Shown in pieces: positions 1 through 11,176 of a stretch of DNA of 64,000 nucleotides. The notes below the pieces were generated by a model. The model made no database searches. It had not been told where the DNA came from and was given only the letters and a program-made list of their open reading frames with translations. The position numbers and the translations under genes are program-made. Source of the stretch: Tabrizicola sp. (GTDB lineage Bacteria; Pseudomonadota; Alphaproteobacteria; Rhodobacterales; Rhodobacteraceae); NCBI RefSeq assembly GCF_030694085.1, contig NZ_JAUXZE010000035.1, forward strand, positions 310,001 through 374,000, read 5' to 3'. The stretch's first letter is position 1. Each line of letters starts with the position of its first letter.

Positions 1-1
1 C

Positions 2-385
2 GAGAAATATGCAGGCGGCTGGACGGTGGGGCCGACCGAATACGACTTTGGCGACCAGAGCTATACCTTGAACGCCTGGCACCAGGACCAGGTGGTGAAG
101 AAGCCCGAGATGGCGAAGGTCCTCGCCTCCACCGCCATGTGCGACAACGCGGCGCTGCTTTACGACGACCGCATGTTCACCGTCCAGCCCCACCCCGAAT
201 TCCGCAAGGAGTTCATGGCGGGGCTGATCCAGCACCGGGGGCCGGGTCTGGTCCCCGACGCGCTTCTTGCCGATGCCACCCAAAGGCTCGACACGGCCCT
301 CGACAGCCCTTCGATGGCCGACCGGATCGCGGAATTCTTTCTGACCCGACCTACGAAAACTGGGGCCGAGAAGCTCCGCGCCTGA
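2..385 (+). CDS. Glutamine amidotransferase class I, C-terminal part (cut by window edge)
   Basis: The frame is open from the first bases, so the N-terminus lies outside the window and only about 127 residues are visible. They contain a QPHPEF motif; a His-Pro-Glu of this kind supplies the catalytic His and Glu in class I glutamine amidotransferases. The region before it (LNAWHQDQV) also fits that fold. Directly downstream lie a glutamine-synthetase-like ligase and an FAD oxidoreductase. This trio resembles gamma-glutamyl-putrescine catabolism, in which a PuuD-like hydrolase removes glutamate. The nucleophile cysteine is not in view, so activity cannot be judged. The pathway assignment is inferred from neighbours. 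Confidence 0.8.
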   Translation, partial: EKYAGGWTVGPTEYDFGDQSYTLNAWHQDQVVKKPEMAKVLASTAMCDNAALLYDDRMFTVQPHPEFRKEFMAGLIQHRGPGLVPDALLADATQRLDTALDSPSMADRIAEFFLTRPTKTGAEKLRA

Positions 386-421
386 CGGTGCGGGGGCCAC
401 CCCCCAAAGACGTGTGACCTT

Positions 422-1777
422 ATGTCCAAATGGACCGACCAGCTGCCCGAGGCAGCGCGCGACTACATCGGCAACCGCCGGGTAGACGAAGTGGAATGCA
501 TCATCGGCGACATCGCCGGGGTGGCGCGGGGCAAGGCGATGCCTGCCGCCAAATTCGGCAAGCAGACCAGCTATTTCCTGCCGAATTCGATCTTCCTGCA
601 GACGATCACCGGCGAATGGGCAGACAACCCGTTCGACGCCTTTACCGAACCCGACATGGTGCTTGAACCCGACTGGTCCACCGCCACCGCCGCTCCCTGG
701 ACGGCGGATGTGACGCTGCAGGTGATCCATGACGCGAAGGACCAGCAGGGGAACCTCATTGCGTTCAGCCCCCGCAACGTCCTGCGCCGGATCGTCGACC
801 TTTATGCCGCCCAAGGTTGGCGGCCCGTTGTCGCGCCCGAGATGGAATTCTTCCTGACCGCCCGCAACATCGACCCGAACCAGCCGATCCTGCCGCCGAT
901 GGGCCGCTCCGGTCGCCGGGCAGCAGGCAAGCAGGCCTATTCGATGTCCGCAGTCGATGAATACGGCAAGGTCATCGACGACATCTACGACTATGCCGAG
1001 GCGCAGGGGTTGGAGATCGACGGCATCCTGCAGGAAGGCGGCGCGGGGCAGATCGAGCTTAACCTCGCCCACGGCGACCCGGTGCGTCTGGCCGACGACG
1101 TCTTCTTCTTCAAGCGCATGATCCGCGAGGCGGCGCTGCGCCACGACTGCTTTGCCACCTTCATGGCCAAGCCCATCGCCGGGGAACCGGGCAGCGCGAT
1201 GCATATCCACACCTCGGTCGTGGACACGAAGACCGGGAAGAACATTTTCGCGGGACCGAAAGGCGTGGAGACGGAAGCCTTCATGCACTTCATCGGCGGG
1301 TTGCAGAAGCATCTTGGCGCGGCCGTGGCCCTGTTTGCGCCCTATGTGAACAGCTACCGCCGCTACGTCCCCGACTTCGCCGCCCCGATCAACCTGGAAT
1401 GGGGCCGCGACAACCGCACCACGGGCTTGCGTATCCCGATTTCCAGTTCAGCCGGACGCCGGGTGGAAAACCGCCTGCCCGGTATGGACTGCAACCCCTA
1501 CCTGGGCATCGCCTCGACGCTTGCCTGCGGCTATCTGGGTCTGATGAAAAAGACGCAGGCACGGCCGGAATTCACCGGCTCGGCCTACATCGACAGCGAG
1601 GACATCCCGGTCAACCTGGGCGACGCGCTGGACCTTCTGGACGAGGACGAGGCGCTGAAAGAGGTGATGGGCCAGGACTTCGTCAGGGTCTACGACTCGG
1701 TCAAGCGGAACGAATACAAGGAGTTCCTGCAGGTCATCAGCCCGTGGGAGCGGGAGCATCTCCTGCTCAACGTCTGA
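422..1777 (+). CDS. Glutamine synthetase family protein (gamma-glutamylputrescine synthetase-like)
   Basis: A 451-residue protein of glutamine synthetase size. Visible landmarks are the glutamate-rich metal site (APEMEFF near residue 140), GAGQIELNLAHGDP (about 210) and GSAMHIHTS, the ATP/metal-binding His region. The N-terminal beta-grasp is degenerate, as in PuuA-type enzymes that ligate glutamate to amines rather than to ammonia. The stop codon overlaps the start of the following FAD oxidoreductase in an ATGA arrangement, so the two are translationally coupled. The amine substrate (putrescine or another) cannot be read from the sequence; a role in nitrogen assimilation proper is less likely given the partners. 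Confidence 0.88.
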   Translation: MSKWTDQLPEAARDYIGNRRVDEVECIIGDIAGVARGKAMPAAKFGKQTSYFLPNSIFLQTITGEWADNPFDAFTEPDMVLEPDWSTATAAPWTADVTLQVIHDAKDQQGNLIAFSPRNVLRRIVDLYAAQGWRPVVAPEMEFFLTARNIDPNQPILPPMGRSGRRAAGKQAYSMSAVDEYGKVIDDIYDYAEAQGLEIDGILQEGGAGQIELNLAHGDPVRLADDVFFFKRMIREAALRHDCFATFMAKPIAGEPGSAMHIHTSVVDTKTGKNIFAGPKGVETEAFMHFIGGLQKHLGAAVALFAPYVNSYRRYVPDFAAPINLEWGRDNRTTGLRIPISSSAGRRVENRLPGMDCNPYLGIASTLACGYLGLMKKTQARPEFTGSAYIDSEDIPVNLGDALDLLDEDEALKEVMGQDFVRVYDSVKRNEYKEFLQVISPWEREHLLLNV

Positions 1778-3078
1778 TGAACCTGCTGCACATCAACGAC
1801 CGGCGGGGTGAATATCCCGCCAGCTACTATGCCGCGACCGCTGCGCCCTTGGACCGCTTTCCCATCCTGAAAGGCGCGACGAAGGCTGACGTCTGCGTGG
1901 TGGGCGGCGGCTACACCGGCCTGTCCGCCGCGCTGCATCTGGCGCAAAAGGGCTTTGACGTGGTCCTGCTGGAAGCGCACCGCGTCGGCTTCGGGGCCTC
2001 GGGCCGCAACGGTGGGCAAGTCGGCAGCGGGCAGCGGCAGGATCAGGTCTGGATCGAGAAGGCGGTGGGCCGCGAAAATGCGCGCCGCCTTTGGGACCTG
2101 GCCGAAGAGGCCAAGACCCTGGTCAAGTCACTGGTCCGCGACCACGCCATGCCGGTGACCTTCCACCCCGGCATCGCCCACGCCTGCCGGTCCGAGGCCG
2201 AGGTCCGCGACACCCACGCTTACGCCGAAAAGCTGCGCCGCGACTATGGCTACCAGCACCTTGAATCGCTTGACCGAACCGGCATCCGCCGCCTGATCGG
2301 ATCGACCGAATATGTCGGCGGCGAGATTGACCGCGACGCGGGCCACCTGCATCCGCTGAACTACGCCATCGGCTTGGCTCAGGCGGCGGCGAAGGCCGGT
2401 GTGCGCATCCATGAATTGTCCGAAGTGCACCGCGTGGAACCCGGACCCCGCCCCGTGGTCCGCACGCCCTCGGGCCATGTCGATTGCGCCACGGTCGTTC
2501 TGGCGGGCAACGGCTACCTTGGTCAACTGTCCCCCAAGGTTTCGGCAAAAGTCATGCCGATCAACAACTTCATCGTCGCAACTGAACCATTGGGTGAAGC
2601 GGCGCGCGACCTTCTGTCCGAACCCGTCGCCGTCGCCGACACCCGCTTTGTCGTGAACTACTGGCGGCTTTCCGAAGACAACCGCCTCCTCTTCGGCGGC
2701 GGGGAAAGCTACGGCTACCGGTTTCCCGAAATCATCAAGACTGTCTCGAAACCCATGCTGCAGGTCTACCCGCAACTGGCCAAGACCCGGATCGACTACG
2801 CCTGGGGCGGCACCTTGGCGATCACCGTCAACCGGATGCCCTGCTTTACCCGTCCTGGCCAGAACGTCCTGTCGGCCTCCGGCTACTCTGGCCACGGGGT
2901 CGCGATGGCGACGCTGGCGGGCAAGCTGATGGCCGAGGCGACCGCGGGCCGGATGGAGCGCTTTGACCTGATGGCCAGCTTGCCGCAACACCGCTTCCCC
3001 GGTGGCGCGGCCCTGCGCTGGCCGCTCCTCGTTACCGCGATGACCTGGTATGCGATGCGGGACCGGCTTGGCCTTTGA
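1777..3078 (+). CDS. FAD-dependent oxidoreductase (DAO family, PuuB-like)
   Basis: 433 residues of the glycine oxidase/D-amino-acid oxidase fold. The dinucleotide-binding motif GGGYTGLSAALHLAQ lies near residue 43, followed by ASGRNGGQ, and the C-terminal FAD-contacting SGYSGHGVAMATLAGK is present. The ATG overlaps the stop of the glutamine-synthetase-like gene by four bases, so I start it there; the frame stays open further upstream but only as a shadow of that gene. In the Puu pathway this class oxidises gamma-glutamylated amines with release of hydrogen peroxide. The family is clear, the substrate is inferred from context. Confidence 0.88.
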   Translation: MNLLHINDRRGEYPASYYAATAAPLDRFPILKGATKADVCVVGGGYTGLSAALHLAQKGFDVVLLEAHRVGFGASGRNGGQVGSGQRQDQVWIEKAVGRENARRLWDLAEEAKTLVKSLVRDHAMPVTFHPGIAHACRSEAEVRDTHAYAEKLRRDYGYQHLESLDRTGIRRLIGSTEYVGGEIDRDAGHLHPLNYAIGLAQAAAKAGVRIHELSEVHRVEPGPRPVVRTPSGHVDCATVVLAGNGYLGQLSPKVSAKVMPINNFIVATEPLGEAARDLLSEPVAVADTRFVVNYWRLSEDNRLLFGGGESYGYRFPEIIKTVSKPMLQVYPQLAKTRIDYAWGGTLAITVNRMPCFTRPGQNVLSASGYSGHGVAMATLAGKLMAEATAGRMERFDLMASLPQHRFPGGAALRWPLLVTAMTWYAMRDRLGL

Positions 3079-3120
3079 CCCCCTGCTGATTTCATCTGTC
3101 CACAAGTATCCTTTGGGGGT

Positions 3121-3142
3121 CCGGGGGGCGAAGCGCCCCCGG
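3121..3142. terminator. GC-rich hairpin between the oxidoreductase gene and dnaG
   Basis: CCGGGGGG-CG-AAG-CG-CCCCCGG can fold into a stem of about nine G-C pairs with an AAG loop. It lies 43 bases after the oxidoreductase stop and 38 before dnaG. There is no T-run, so intrinsic termination is uncertain; it may instead be a dispersed hairpin repeat. Confidence 0.45.
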
Positions 3143-3180
3143 GGGCTGCACAGCGCGCGCGATCTGATATAAGCGGACCC

Positions 3181-5109
3181 ATGTCCCTGCCGAACGGATT
3201 CCTCGACGAGCTTCGCACCCGCGTCACGCTTTCCTCCATTGTCGGACGGAAAGTCACATGGGACATGCGCAAATCGAACATGGCAAAGGGCGATTTCTGG
3301 GCGCCCTGCCCGTTCCATCAGGAAAAATCCGCCAGCTTCCACGTCGATGACCGCAAGGGGTTCTACTACTGCTTCGGTTGCCACGCGAAGGGCGACGCCG
3401 TCACCTTCGTCAAGGAATCAGAGAACCTGGGCTTCATGGAAGCGGTCGAGATCCTGGCGCGCGAAGGGGGCATGCAGATGCCCGCCCGCGACCCCAAGGC
3501 CGCTGAACGCGCCGACCGGCGGACGCTTCTGCAGCAGGTGATGGACGAGGCGGTGAAGTTCTACCGCCTGCAGTTGAAGACCAGCGCCGGGGCCGAGGCG
3601 CGGACCTACCTTGGCCAGAAACGCCGGTTGACCGAAGCCGCCTGGGACCGCTGGGACATCGGCTGGGCCCCGAACAGCCGCCACGCGCTGAAGGACGCCC
3701 TCGCCGCCAAGGGCGTCTCACCCGACCTGATGGTCGCCTCGGGCCTGATCGCCAAGGGCGATGACGGCAGCCTTTACGACCGCTTTCGCGCGCGCATCAT
3801 CTTTCCGATCAACGACGCACGCGGCCGCCCGATCAGCCTTGGCGGGCGCAGCCTGGACCCGAATGCGCAGGCAAAGTACCTGAACGGCCCCGAGACCGAG
3901 CTCTTCGACAAGGGGCGCAGCCTGTTCAACCATTCCCCCGCGCGCGAGGCGGCGGGCAAGGGCAAGCCTCTGATCGTGGCCGAAGGCTACATGGACGTGA
4001 TTGCCCTGTCCGAGGCCGGGTTCACGGCCGCCATCGCCCCCCTCGGGACGGCCGTCACCGAAGAGCAGTTGCGCATGATCTGGCGCATCGCGGATGAACC
4101 CATCGTGGCGCTGGATGGGGACAACGCGGGCCTCAAGGCCGCACAGCGGGTGATCGACCTTGCCCTGCCGCTGCTCGAAGCCGGAAAGGCGCTGCGCTTT
4201 GCGATCCTGCCCGGCGGCATGGACCCGGACGACCTGCTGAAAGCGCAAGGGGCGCCGGCGATGCAGGCGGTGATCGACCAGGCGAAACCGATGGTCCAGC
4301 TTCTGTGGCAGCGCGAGACCGAAGGCCGTATCTTCGACAGCCCCGAACGCCGCGCCTCGCTGGACAAGACCCTGCGCGGGCACCTGGCGCGCATCGCCGA
4401 TGCCTCGATCCGAAGCCACTACGCCGAGGAGATGAAGCGTCTGCGGCTGGAGCTGTTCGGCACCGGCCAGACCCGCCCGTTCCAGCCCGGTCCCTTCCGT
4501 GGTCGCGGCAAGTATGCGCCCCCCGGCGGCGCGCTGGCCTCGACCCGGTCCTCGCTTCTTGCACAAGGCTCGGGGCCGGTCGACGAGATCCTGCGCGAAG
4601 CGGTGATCCTGGCGACCTGCATCCTGCACCCGGCGCTGATCCACCGCTTTGAATCCGCGCTGGAACGGCTGGACCTGACCGGCGAGGATCACGACACCCT
4701 GCGCCAGATGATCCTGAGCGGGGCCGACTGGCCCGACCTGCACCACCGTATCGAACAATCCGCGCCCGCTGCCCTTGACGCGCTTCTGTCGCGTCCCCAT
4801 GTCGCCATCGCCCCCCCGGTGCGCAACCGTGACGATGACGGGCTTGCCGCCCTCTGCCTGGCCGAGGAACTGGCCAAGCTGGAAGCCCGCCGGGGCGCGC
4901 GCCGCGAGATTGAAGATGCGATGGAGGATATGGACGGCCTGCCCGACGAGGGCCTGACCTGGCGGCTGAGCCAAGCCGCCGAAGCCCGCCATCGGTCGGA
5001 AAAAGGCGGCGCGAGAGACAGCTCGGACTTGGGCGAAGACCGCACCGCACTGTCAAGACATCTGCAATCCCTGATCGATAGCCAGGTCTGGGTCAAGAAA
5101 AACCGCTGA
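3181..5109 (+). CDS. dnaG: DNA primase DnaG
   Basis: 642 residues, normal for an alphaproteobacterial primase that makes RNA primers at the replication fork. The N-terminal CHC2 zinc finger is intact (Cys43, His46, Cys64, Cys67 in CPFH...CFGC). The TOPRIM core follows, with VAEGYMDVIAL supplying the catalytic Glu and LDGDNAG the metal-binding Asp residues. The C-terminal region is the DnaB-helicase interaction domain. It stands immediately upstream of rpoD, the classic macromolecular synthesis order without rpsU. Confidence 0.97.
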   Translation: MSLPNGFLDELRTRVTLSSIVGRKVTWDMRKSNMAKGDFWAPCPFHQEKSASFHVDDRKGFYYCFGCHAKGDAVTFVKESENLGFMEAVEILAREGGMQMPARDPKAAERADRRTLLQQVMDEAVKFYRLQLKTSAGAEARTYLGQKRRLTEAAWDRWDIGWAPNSRHALKDALAAKGVSPDLMVASGLIAKGDDGSLYDRFRARIIFPINDARGRPISLGGRSLDPNAQAKYLNGPETELFDKGRSLFNHSPAREAAGKGKPLIVAEGYMDVIALSEAGFTAAIAPLGTAVTEEQLRMIWRIADEPIVALDGDNAGLKAAQRVIDLALPLLEAGKALRFAILPGGMDPDDLLKAQGAPAMQAVIDQAKPMVQLLWQRETEGRIFDSPERRASLDKTLRGHLARIADASIRSHYAEEMKRLRLELFGTGQTRPFQPGPFRGRGKYAPPGGALASTRSSLLAQGSGPVDEILREAVILATCILHPALIHRFESALERLDLTGEDHDTLRQMILSGADWPDLHHRIEQSAPAALDALLSRPHVAIAPPVRNRDDDGLAALCLAEELAKLEARRGARREIEDAMEDMDGLPDEGLTWRLSQAAEARHRSEKGGARDSSDLGEDRTALSRHLQSLIDSQVWVKKNR

Positions 5110-5199
5110 TTCGGCCTTTCCCCCGGCCTGATTCGCGTTATTGATTCGAACAGCCCCGACTCGATTCGCATCCCTGCCGATTCGCCTTATGGAGACCCC

Positions 5200-7190
<1,991 letters not shown>

Positions 7191-7194
<4 letters not shown>

Positions 7195-7580
7195 GCGAGC
7201 AGGTCTTGAACATCGCCGACCTGCGCGACGAAATCGCCTCCGCTGACGCGAAAGCTGCCTTTGACGTGATCGTCGAGGGGTTTTCGACGTCAGGGGATTT
7301 CTCTGTGGCCGCGCACGAGCAGGGCTTTCTCAACAGTCTGCGGATCAAGCGGAACGAAGAGTTCTGCTTTTCCGTAGTTCCCGACGAGAAGTGGGTTTTA
7401 GCCTACATTCGCAAGCCCGAGCTACGCAAAGGCAAGATCACGCCGGACATGGTGATGGCGACCTTCCCTGATGCCCGCCTGACCAACAGTGGCGAAATCA
7501 CCTTGCGCATCGCGGATGCGGGGACAGCTCTTCTCTGGCTTGAGCTGATCAAGTCGGCCGATGGAAACGAAGGGGCCTAG
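7191..7580 (+). CDS. Small protein of unknown function coupled to rpoD
   Basis: 129 residues, no family recognised. The GTG start overlaps the rpoD stop (GTGA), so translation is probably coupled to the sigma factor. The sequence is mixed alpha/beta, soluble, with no signal peptide or membrane segment. A central stretch ([24 protein letters not shown]) suggests a small beta-sheet domain. The codon use matches its neighbours, and the overlap argues for a real gene. A role linked to transcription is only a guess from position. Confidence 0.6.
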
Positions 7581-7599
7581 TTTCCGCTCTGTCCTTTGC

Positions 7600-7622
7600 C
7601 CGGCGCGCCAACGTTGCGCCGG
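7600..7622. terminator. Hairpin after the rpoD operon
   Basis: CCGGCGC (7600-7606) pairs with GCGCCGG (7616-7622) around a nine-base loop that itself contains AACGTT. It lies just behind the last gene of the dnaG-rpoD run. No clear T-tract follows, so confidence as a terminator is limited. Confidence 0.4.
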
Positions 7623-7715
7623 CAACCAGATGCCCCAGCACCGCAGCAGGCCGGAATCCTGGCCTTGTGTCGGCCACTCCTCCGCCGCAAACTCCCTCCA
7701 GACCCGGAGGTCCCC

Positions 7716-8186
7716 ATGCGCACAGCCCTTCTCCTCGCCCTTCTCGCCGCCGCCCCTGCGCACGCCGCCTGCCAGGGCGACGAGGCCTTCTCCTGCCAGA
7801 TCGGAACCAAGACTCTGGAGGTCTGCTATTGGAAAGGCATGCTGACCTACGCCTACGGCCCCCAGGGCAAGCCCGAGCTTTTCCTGAACGAGCGCCTGGA
7901 AACCGTCGACTTCACCCCCTGGCCCGGCATCGGGAGCAGCATGTGGGAGACGGTGGTGTTCCAGAATGACGGCTACACTTACGAGGTCTGGACCAGCGTG
8001 GAACGCGACCCGGAGGCGACCGAACCGCGATCGGGTGGGGTGCGTGTCTTGAAAGGCGACGCGATCGTGGCCGAACTCAGCTGCAACCGCGGCACCGCCA
8101 CGCCGATGGATGGGCTGAACGACCTGAAGGCGGGGATCGGACAGTGCTGGGACATGGATAGCCGCACCTGGGGCCTCTGCAACTAG
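7716..8186 (+). CDS. Secreted cysteine-rich protein of unknown function
   Basis: 156 residues. The first 17 (MRTALLLALLAAAPAHA) form a typical signal peptide with AHA-A cleavage, so the product is periplasmic or outside the cell. The mature part holds six cysteines (ACQG, SCQI, VCYW, SCNR, QCWD, LCN), enough for three disulfides. A GGAGG sequence sits six bases before the chosen ATG; upstream in-frame starts lack one and would bury the signal peptide. The stop codon overlaps the stop of a convergent small secreted protein. No family recognised. Confidence 0.75.
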   Translation: MRTALLLALLAAAPAHAACQGDEAFSCQIGTKTLEVCYWKGMLTYAYGPQGKPELFLNERLETVDFTPWPGIGSSMWETVVFQNDGYTYEVWTSVERDPEATEPRSGGVRVLKGDAIVAELSCNRGTATPMDGLNDLKAGIGQCWDMDSRTWGLCN

Positions 8187-8458
8187 GCGGGCGGAGGGAT
8201 CACCGCCTCCCACGCCTCACCCATCGCCAGGATGCAGGCGGTGCCGTTGGCGTAGCTTTGCACCAGCGTCCAGTCGCCCGAGGCTCTGGTCCAGACCTCC
8301 AGCACCGTCTCGGCGTCGCGCAGGCCTGACCCCGACACCTGGGCCCCGGACAGCCGCTGGACAAGCTCGGCTCGGGGGACGCAGATCACCTCGGCAATCG
8401 GGCTTTCAGCCAAGGCTGGGGTCACCAGAACCAGGAAAGGGATGAGTCGCAACCACAT
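8183..8458 (-). CDS. Small secreted protein of unknown function
   Basis: 91 residues beginning with a signal peptide (MWLRLIPFLVLVTPALA) and two cysteines in the mature part (EVICV and TACIL), which could form one disulfide. The gene ends tail to tail with the preceding secreted protein, sharing a CTAG at the stop codons. No family recognised. It lies just downstream of the glycosyltransferase gene on the same strand, with about 50 bases between, and might be cotranscribed with it. Confidence 0.6.
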   Translation of the reverse strand: MWLRLIPFLVLVTPALAESPIAEVICVPRAELVQRLSGAQVSGSGLRDAETVLEVWTRASGDWTLVQSYANGTACILAMGEAWEAVIPPPA

Positions 8459-8506
8459 GCACGGAATCGTAACACGGGCATGACGATTTTCACGCGGATT
8501 TTCCGC

Positions 8507-9439
8507 CTAGCCCGCATCCTCGACGAAGGGCCAGACCGGATAGGACAGGCCAGCCGCCAGCAGAATTCCACGCAGGCGCATCGCCTCGGCCCGCATCCGG
8601 CCCGACCAGGCCAGCATGTCGGTGTTGCGTCTGCCAGGAGCGTTCGCCTCGGCGAAGCGGGTGTCCAGCTTGGTGCGCTTGCGTTCGGGATCCTGCGAAT
8701 TGGCGTGGCCGCGATTGCGCTTTTCCTCGAACTCTTCCAGCGACTTGACCATGTAGTGATGCAGCACCGCCACCTCGACGTCGATTGACCGCATGATCTG
8801 GCCGGTCGAGAACTGCGCATCGCGGCCAGAAGGCGTGACATAACGCCCTTCGGCAACCTCAAGGCGGTGGATGCCCGTCCCGGCCAGTTTCTCGCGGCGG
8901 CCGATCGACTTCATGCTGCGGTTGTAGGGGTCGCGACGCCGCAGGGATTCGGTAAATCGCTCAATGACCGGCAGCGCGCGATACTGGTCCTGCCCGCCAC
9001 TGTTGAAGACAACCCAGTTGATCGCAATCGCGTTCACGTCATCGCCGAACCTGCCAAGAAAGTCCGCTATGCTGTCGTCCTGCCGCAACAACAGAAACTC
9101 ATCTGCATCGAAATAGGCGATCCAGTCCACGGCAGCGTGCTTCCGCATATGCTCATACGCCAGCCGCTGTGGTCGCGCGCCAACTGTGTGCGGCCAGCCA
9201 AGTCGCAGGATTTCGCCTGCGTTGTCAAGCACCTGCAAGACCTCGCTGGTCCCATCCGTGCTGTCGTTGTCGTAAATGACGAAGTCGGTGAACCCCAGCG
9301 CCTTGTAATGCGCCAACCACTCCACAACCGACCGTATCTCGTTTCGAACGATGCCACACAGTGCGATACTTGCCAAATCACGCCCCTTGCCTTGTGCGGG
9401 CGTTTCGCAGCCCCACCCTCGCTGCGAGCATCTACGCAT
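8507..9439 (-). CDS. Glycosyltransferase family 2-like protein
   Basis: About 310 residues, or 289 if translation starts at a TTG near 9377. The N-terminal IALCGIVRNE, VIYDNDSTDGT and the DxD-type motif YFDADEFLLL are the hallmarks of the GT-A fold group usually annotated as glycosyltransferase 2-like (Pfam Glyco_tranf_2_4). Such proteins transfer sugars to surface polysaccharides; donor and acceptor are unknown. The 21 residues before LASIAL look unlike the family, and an AAGGGG lies just before that TTG, so the shorter form may be right. The gene stands alone between unrelated neighbours. Confidence 0.8.
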   Translation of the reverse strand: MRRCSQRGWGCETPAQGKGRDLASIALCGIVRNEIRSVVEWLAHYKALGFTDFVIYDNDSTDGTSEVLQVLDNAGEILRLGWPHTVGARPQRLAYEHMRKHAAVDWIAYFDADEFLLLRQDDSIADFLGRFGDDVNAIAINWVVFNSGGQDQYRALPVIERFTESLRRRDPYNRSMKSIGRREKLAGTGIHRLEVAEGRYVTPSGRDAQFSTGQIMRSIDVEVAVLHHYMVKSLEEFEEKRNRGHANSQDPERKRTKLDTRFAEANAPGRRNTDMLAWSGRMRAEAMRLRGILLAAGLSYPVWPFVEDAG

Positions 9440-9623
9440 CCGGGGTGTCGGGGTTCAAGACGTGCCGGGGCTGAGTCCCGCCCGCCACAGTTCCGGCCCC
9501 ATATTCTGGGGCGCAAATATATGCCTTCCCCAAATCCGCGCCCCTCTCCTATAGTCAGTGGGGGAAACCGGGGAACACACCCGGCCTTGAGGCAGGTATA
9601 ACAATAAAGCAAGGAGGGGGCCG

Positions 9624-10091
9624 ATGCGCTGCCCATTCTGCGGCAACATCGACACGCAAGTGAAGGACTCGCGGCCTGCGGAGGATCACGTCTCGATCCG
9701 ACGCCGCCGCTTCTGTCCGGCCTGCGGCGGCCGCTTCACCACCTATGAACGCGTCCAGCTGCGTGATCTGGTCGTCATCAAGTCCTCGGGCAAGCGTGAG
9801 GATTTCGATCGGTCGAAACTGGAACGCTCGATCCGCATCGCGATGCAGAAACGCCCCATCGACCCAGAACGCATCGACCAGATGATCAGCGGGATCGTGC
9901 GGCGGCTGGAAAGCCTTGGCGATACCGACATCCCGTCGAAGACCATCGGCGAGATCGTCATGGAAAGCCTGGCGCGGATCGACACCGTGGCCTACGTGCG
10001 CTTTGCCAGCGTCTACAAGAACTTCCAGACCGCGGACGATTTCGACGGTTTCGTCTCCGAGCTGCGGCCCGGCGCGACCCACGAAGAGTGA
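9624..10091 (+). CDS. nrdR: Transcriptional repressor NrdR
   Basis: 155 residues, the usual length. The N-terminal zinc ribbon is intact (CPFC at residues 3-6 and CPACGGRF near 31-38), followed by the ATP-cone domain ([19 protein letters not shown]). NrdR binds nucleotides and represses ribonucleotide reductase genes when dATP is high. A strong Shine-Dalgarno (AAGGAGGGGG) precedes the ATG. The stop overlaps the GTG of ribD, a pairing widespread in alphaproteobacteria. Confidence 0.97.
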   Translation: MRCPFCGNIDTQVKDSRPAEDHVSIRRRRFCPACGGRFTTYERVQLRDLVVIKSSGKREDFDRSKLERSIRIAMQKRPIDPERIDQMISGIVRRLESLGDTDIPSKTIGEIVMESLARIDTVAYVRFASVYKNFQTADDFDGFVSELRPGATHEE

Positions 10092-11176
10092 CCGACGCGG
10101 CTTACATGGCCCATGCCCTGCGCCTTGCGGCGCGGGGCCTTGGCAATGTCTGGCCGAACCCTGCGGTGGGCTGCGTGCTGGTCAAGGATGGTCTGGTGGT
10201 CGGGCGCGGCTGGACGCAACCCGGCGGCCGTCCGCATGCCGAGGTTCGCGCCTTGCAGCAGGCAGGCACGGCGGCCAAGGGCGCGACGGCCTACGTCACG
10301 CTAGAGCCCTGCGCCCACCACGGTCACACCCCCCCTTGCGCCGAGGCGCTGATCGCGTCCGGTGTGGCTTGTGTCGTCACCGCGTTGACCGACCCCGACC
10401 CACGCGTCTCGGGCAAAGGGCATCAGATGCTGCGCGCCGCCGGGATCGCGGTGACCGAGGGCGTCATGAGGGCCGAAGCCTCGCGCCTTAACGCCGGTTT
10501 CCTGAAGCGGGTGGCCCGTGGGCTACCCTTCGTCACCCTGAAACTCGCAGCCACGCTGGACGGCCGCATTGCCACCTCCAGCGGTGAATCCCGCTGGATC
10601 ACCGGGCCGCAATCCCGCCGCAAGGTCCATGCGCTACGGCTGGCCCATGATGCGGTCATGGTGGGCTCGGGTACGGCGCTGACAGATGATCCCGACCTGA
10701 CGGTCCGCGACCTGGGCGCACAGCGCCAACCCGTTCGCATCGTTCTGGACCGGCTCCTCCGCCACGATCCCGACAGTCGTCTCGGGCGATCCAGCAGCGC
10801 AGGTCCGGTCTGGCTGGTGCATGGTCCCTTGGCCGAACAAGCGCGCCGGGCGGCCTGGGCCGCAACGGGTGCGACGCTGATCGAGGTTGCCGAGGGCGAA
10901 GGGGGGCTGGATCTTGCTGCAGCCCTGTCGGCCCTGGCCTGGAAGGGTATCACGCGCGTTCTTGGCGAGGGTGGTGGCACCCTTGCGGCCGGATTGGTCA
11001 AGGCGGGACTGGCGGACGAGCTTGCGCTTTTCACCGGGGCCGTCCTGATCGGCGCCGACGGCCGTCCTGCCCTGGGAGAGCTGTGCCTTGCCGCACTTGC
11101 CGATGCGTCCCGCCCGGTCTTGCGCGAAACCCAGGTGCTGGGACCCGATCTTTATTCCCTTTGGTCTCTGGACTGA
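10088..11176 (+). CDS. ribD: Bifunctional riboflavin biosynthesis deaminase/reductase RibD
   Basis: 362 residues with two domains. The N-terminal cytidine-deaminase-like part has the zinc site HAEVRAL near residue 49 and [11 protein letters not shown] near 74. The C-terminal reductase part begins around [13 protein letters not shown] and contains [11 protein letters not shown]. It performs the second and third steps of riboflavin synthesis, giving the 5-amino-ribitylamino-uracil phosphate. GTG start coupled to nrdR. Its last 25 bases overlap the end of the convergent PAS-like gene. Confidence 0.96.
   Translation: MTDAAYMAHALRLAARGLGNVWPNPAVGCVLVKDGLVVGRGWTQPGGRPHAEVRALQQAGTAAKGATAYVTLEPCAHHGHTPPCAEALIASGVACVVTALTDPDPRVSGKGHQMLRAAGIAVTEGVMRAEASRLNAGFLKRVARGLPFVTLKLAATLDGRIATSSGESRWITGPQSRRKVHALRLAHDAVMVGSGTALTDDPDLTVRDLGAQRQPVRIVLDRLLRHDPDSRLGRSSSAGPVWLVHGPLAEQARRAAWAATGATLIEVAEGEGGLDLAAALSALAWKGITRVLGEGGGTLAAGLVKAGLADELALFTGAVLIGADGRPALGELCLAALADASRPVLRETQVLGPDLYSLWSLD

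Noticed and set aside
9500..9535. Possible NrdR box (AATATAT core) upstream of nrdR
   Set aside because: Only the AT core fits; the flanking arms of the consensus are missing and a paired box is not seen.
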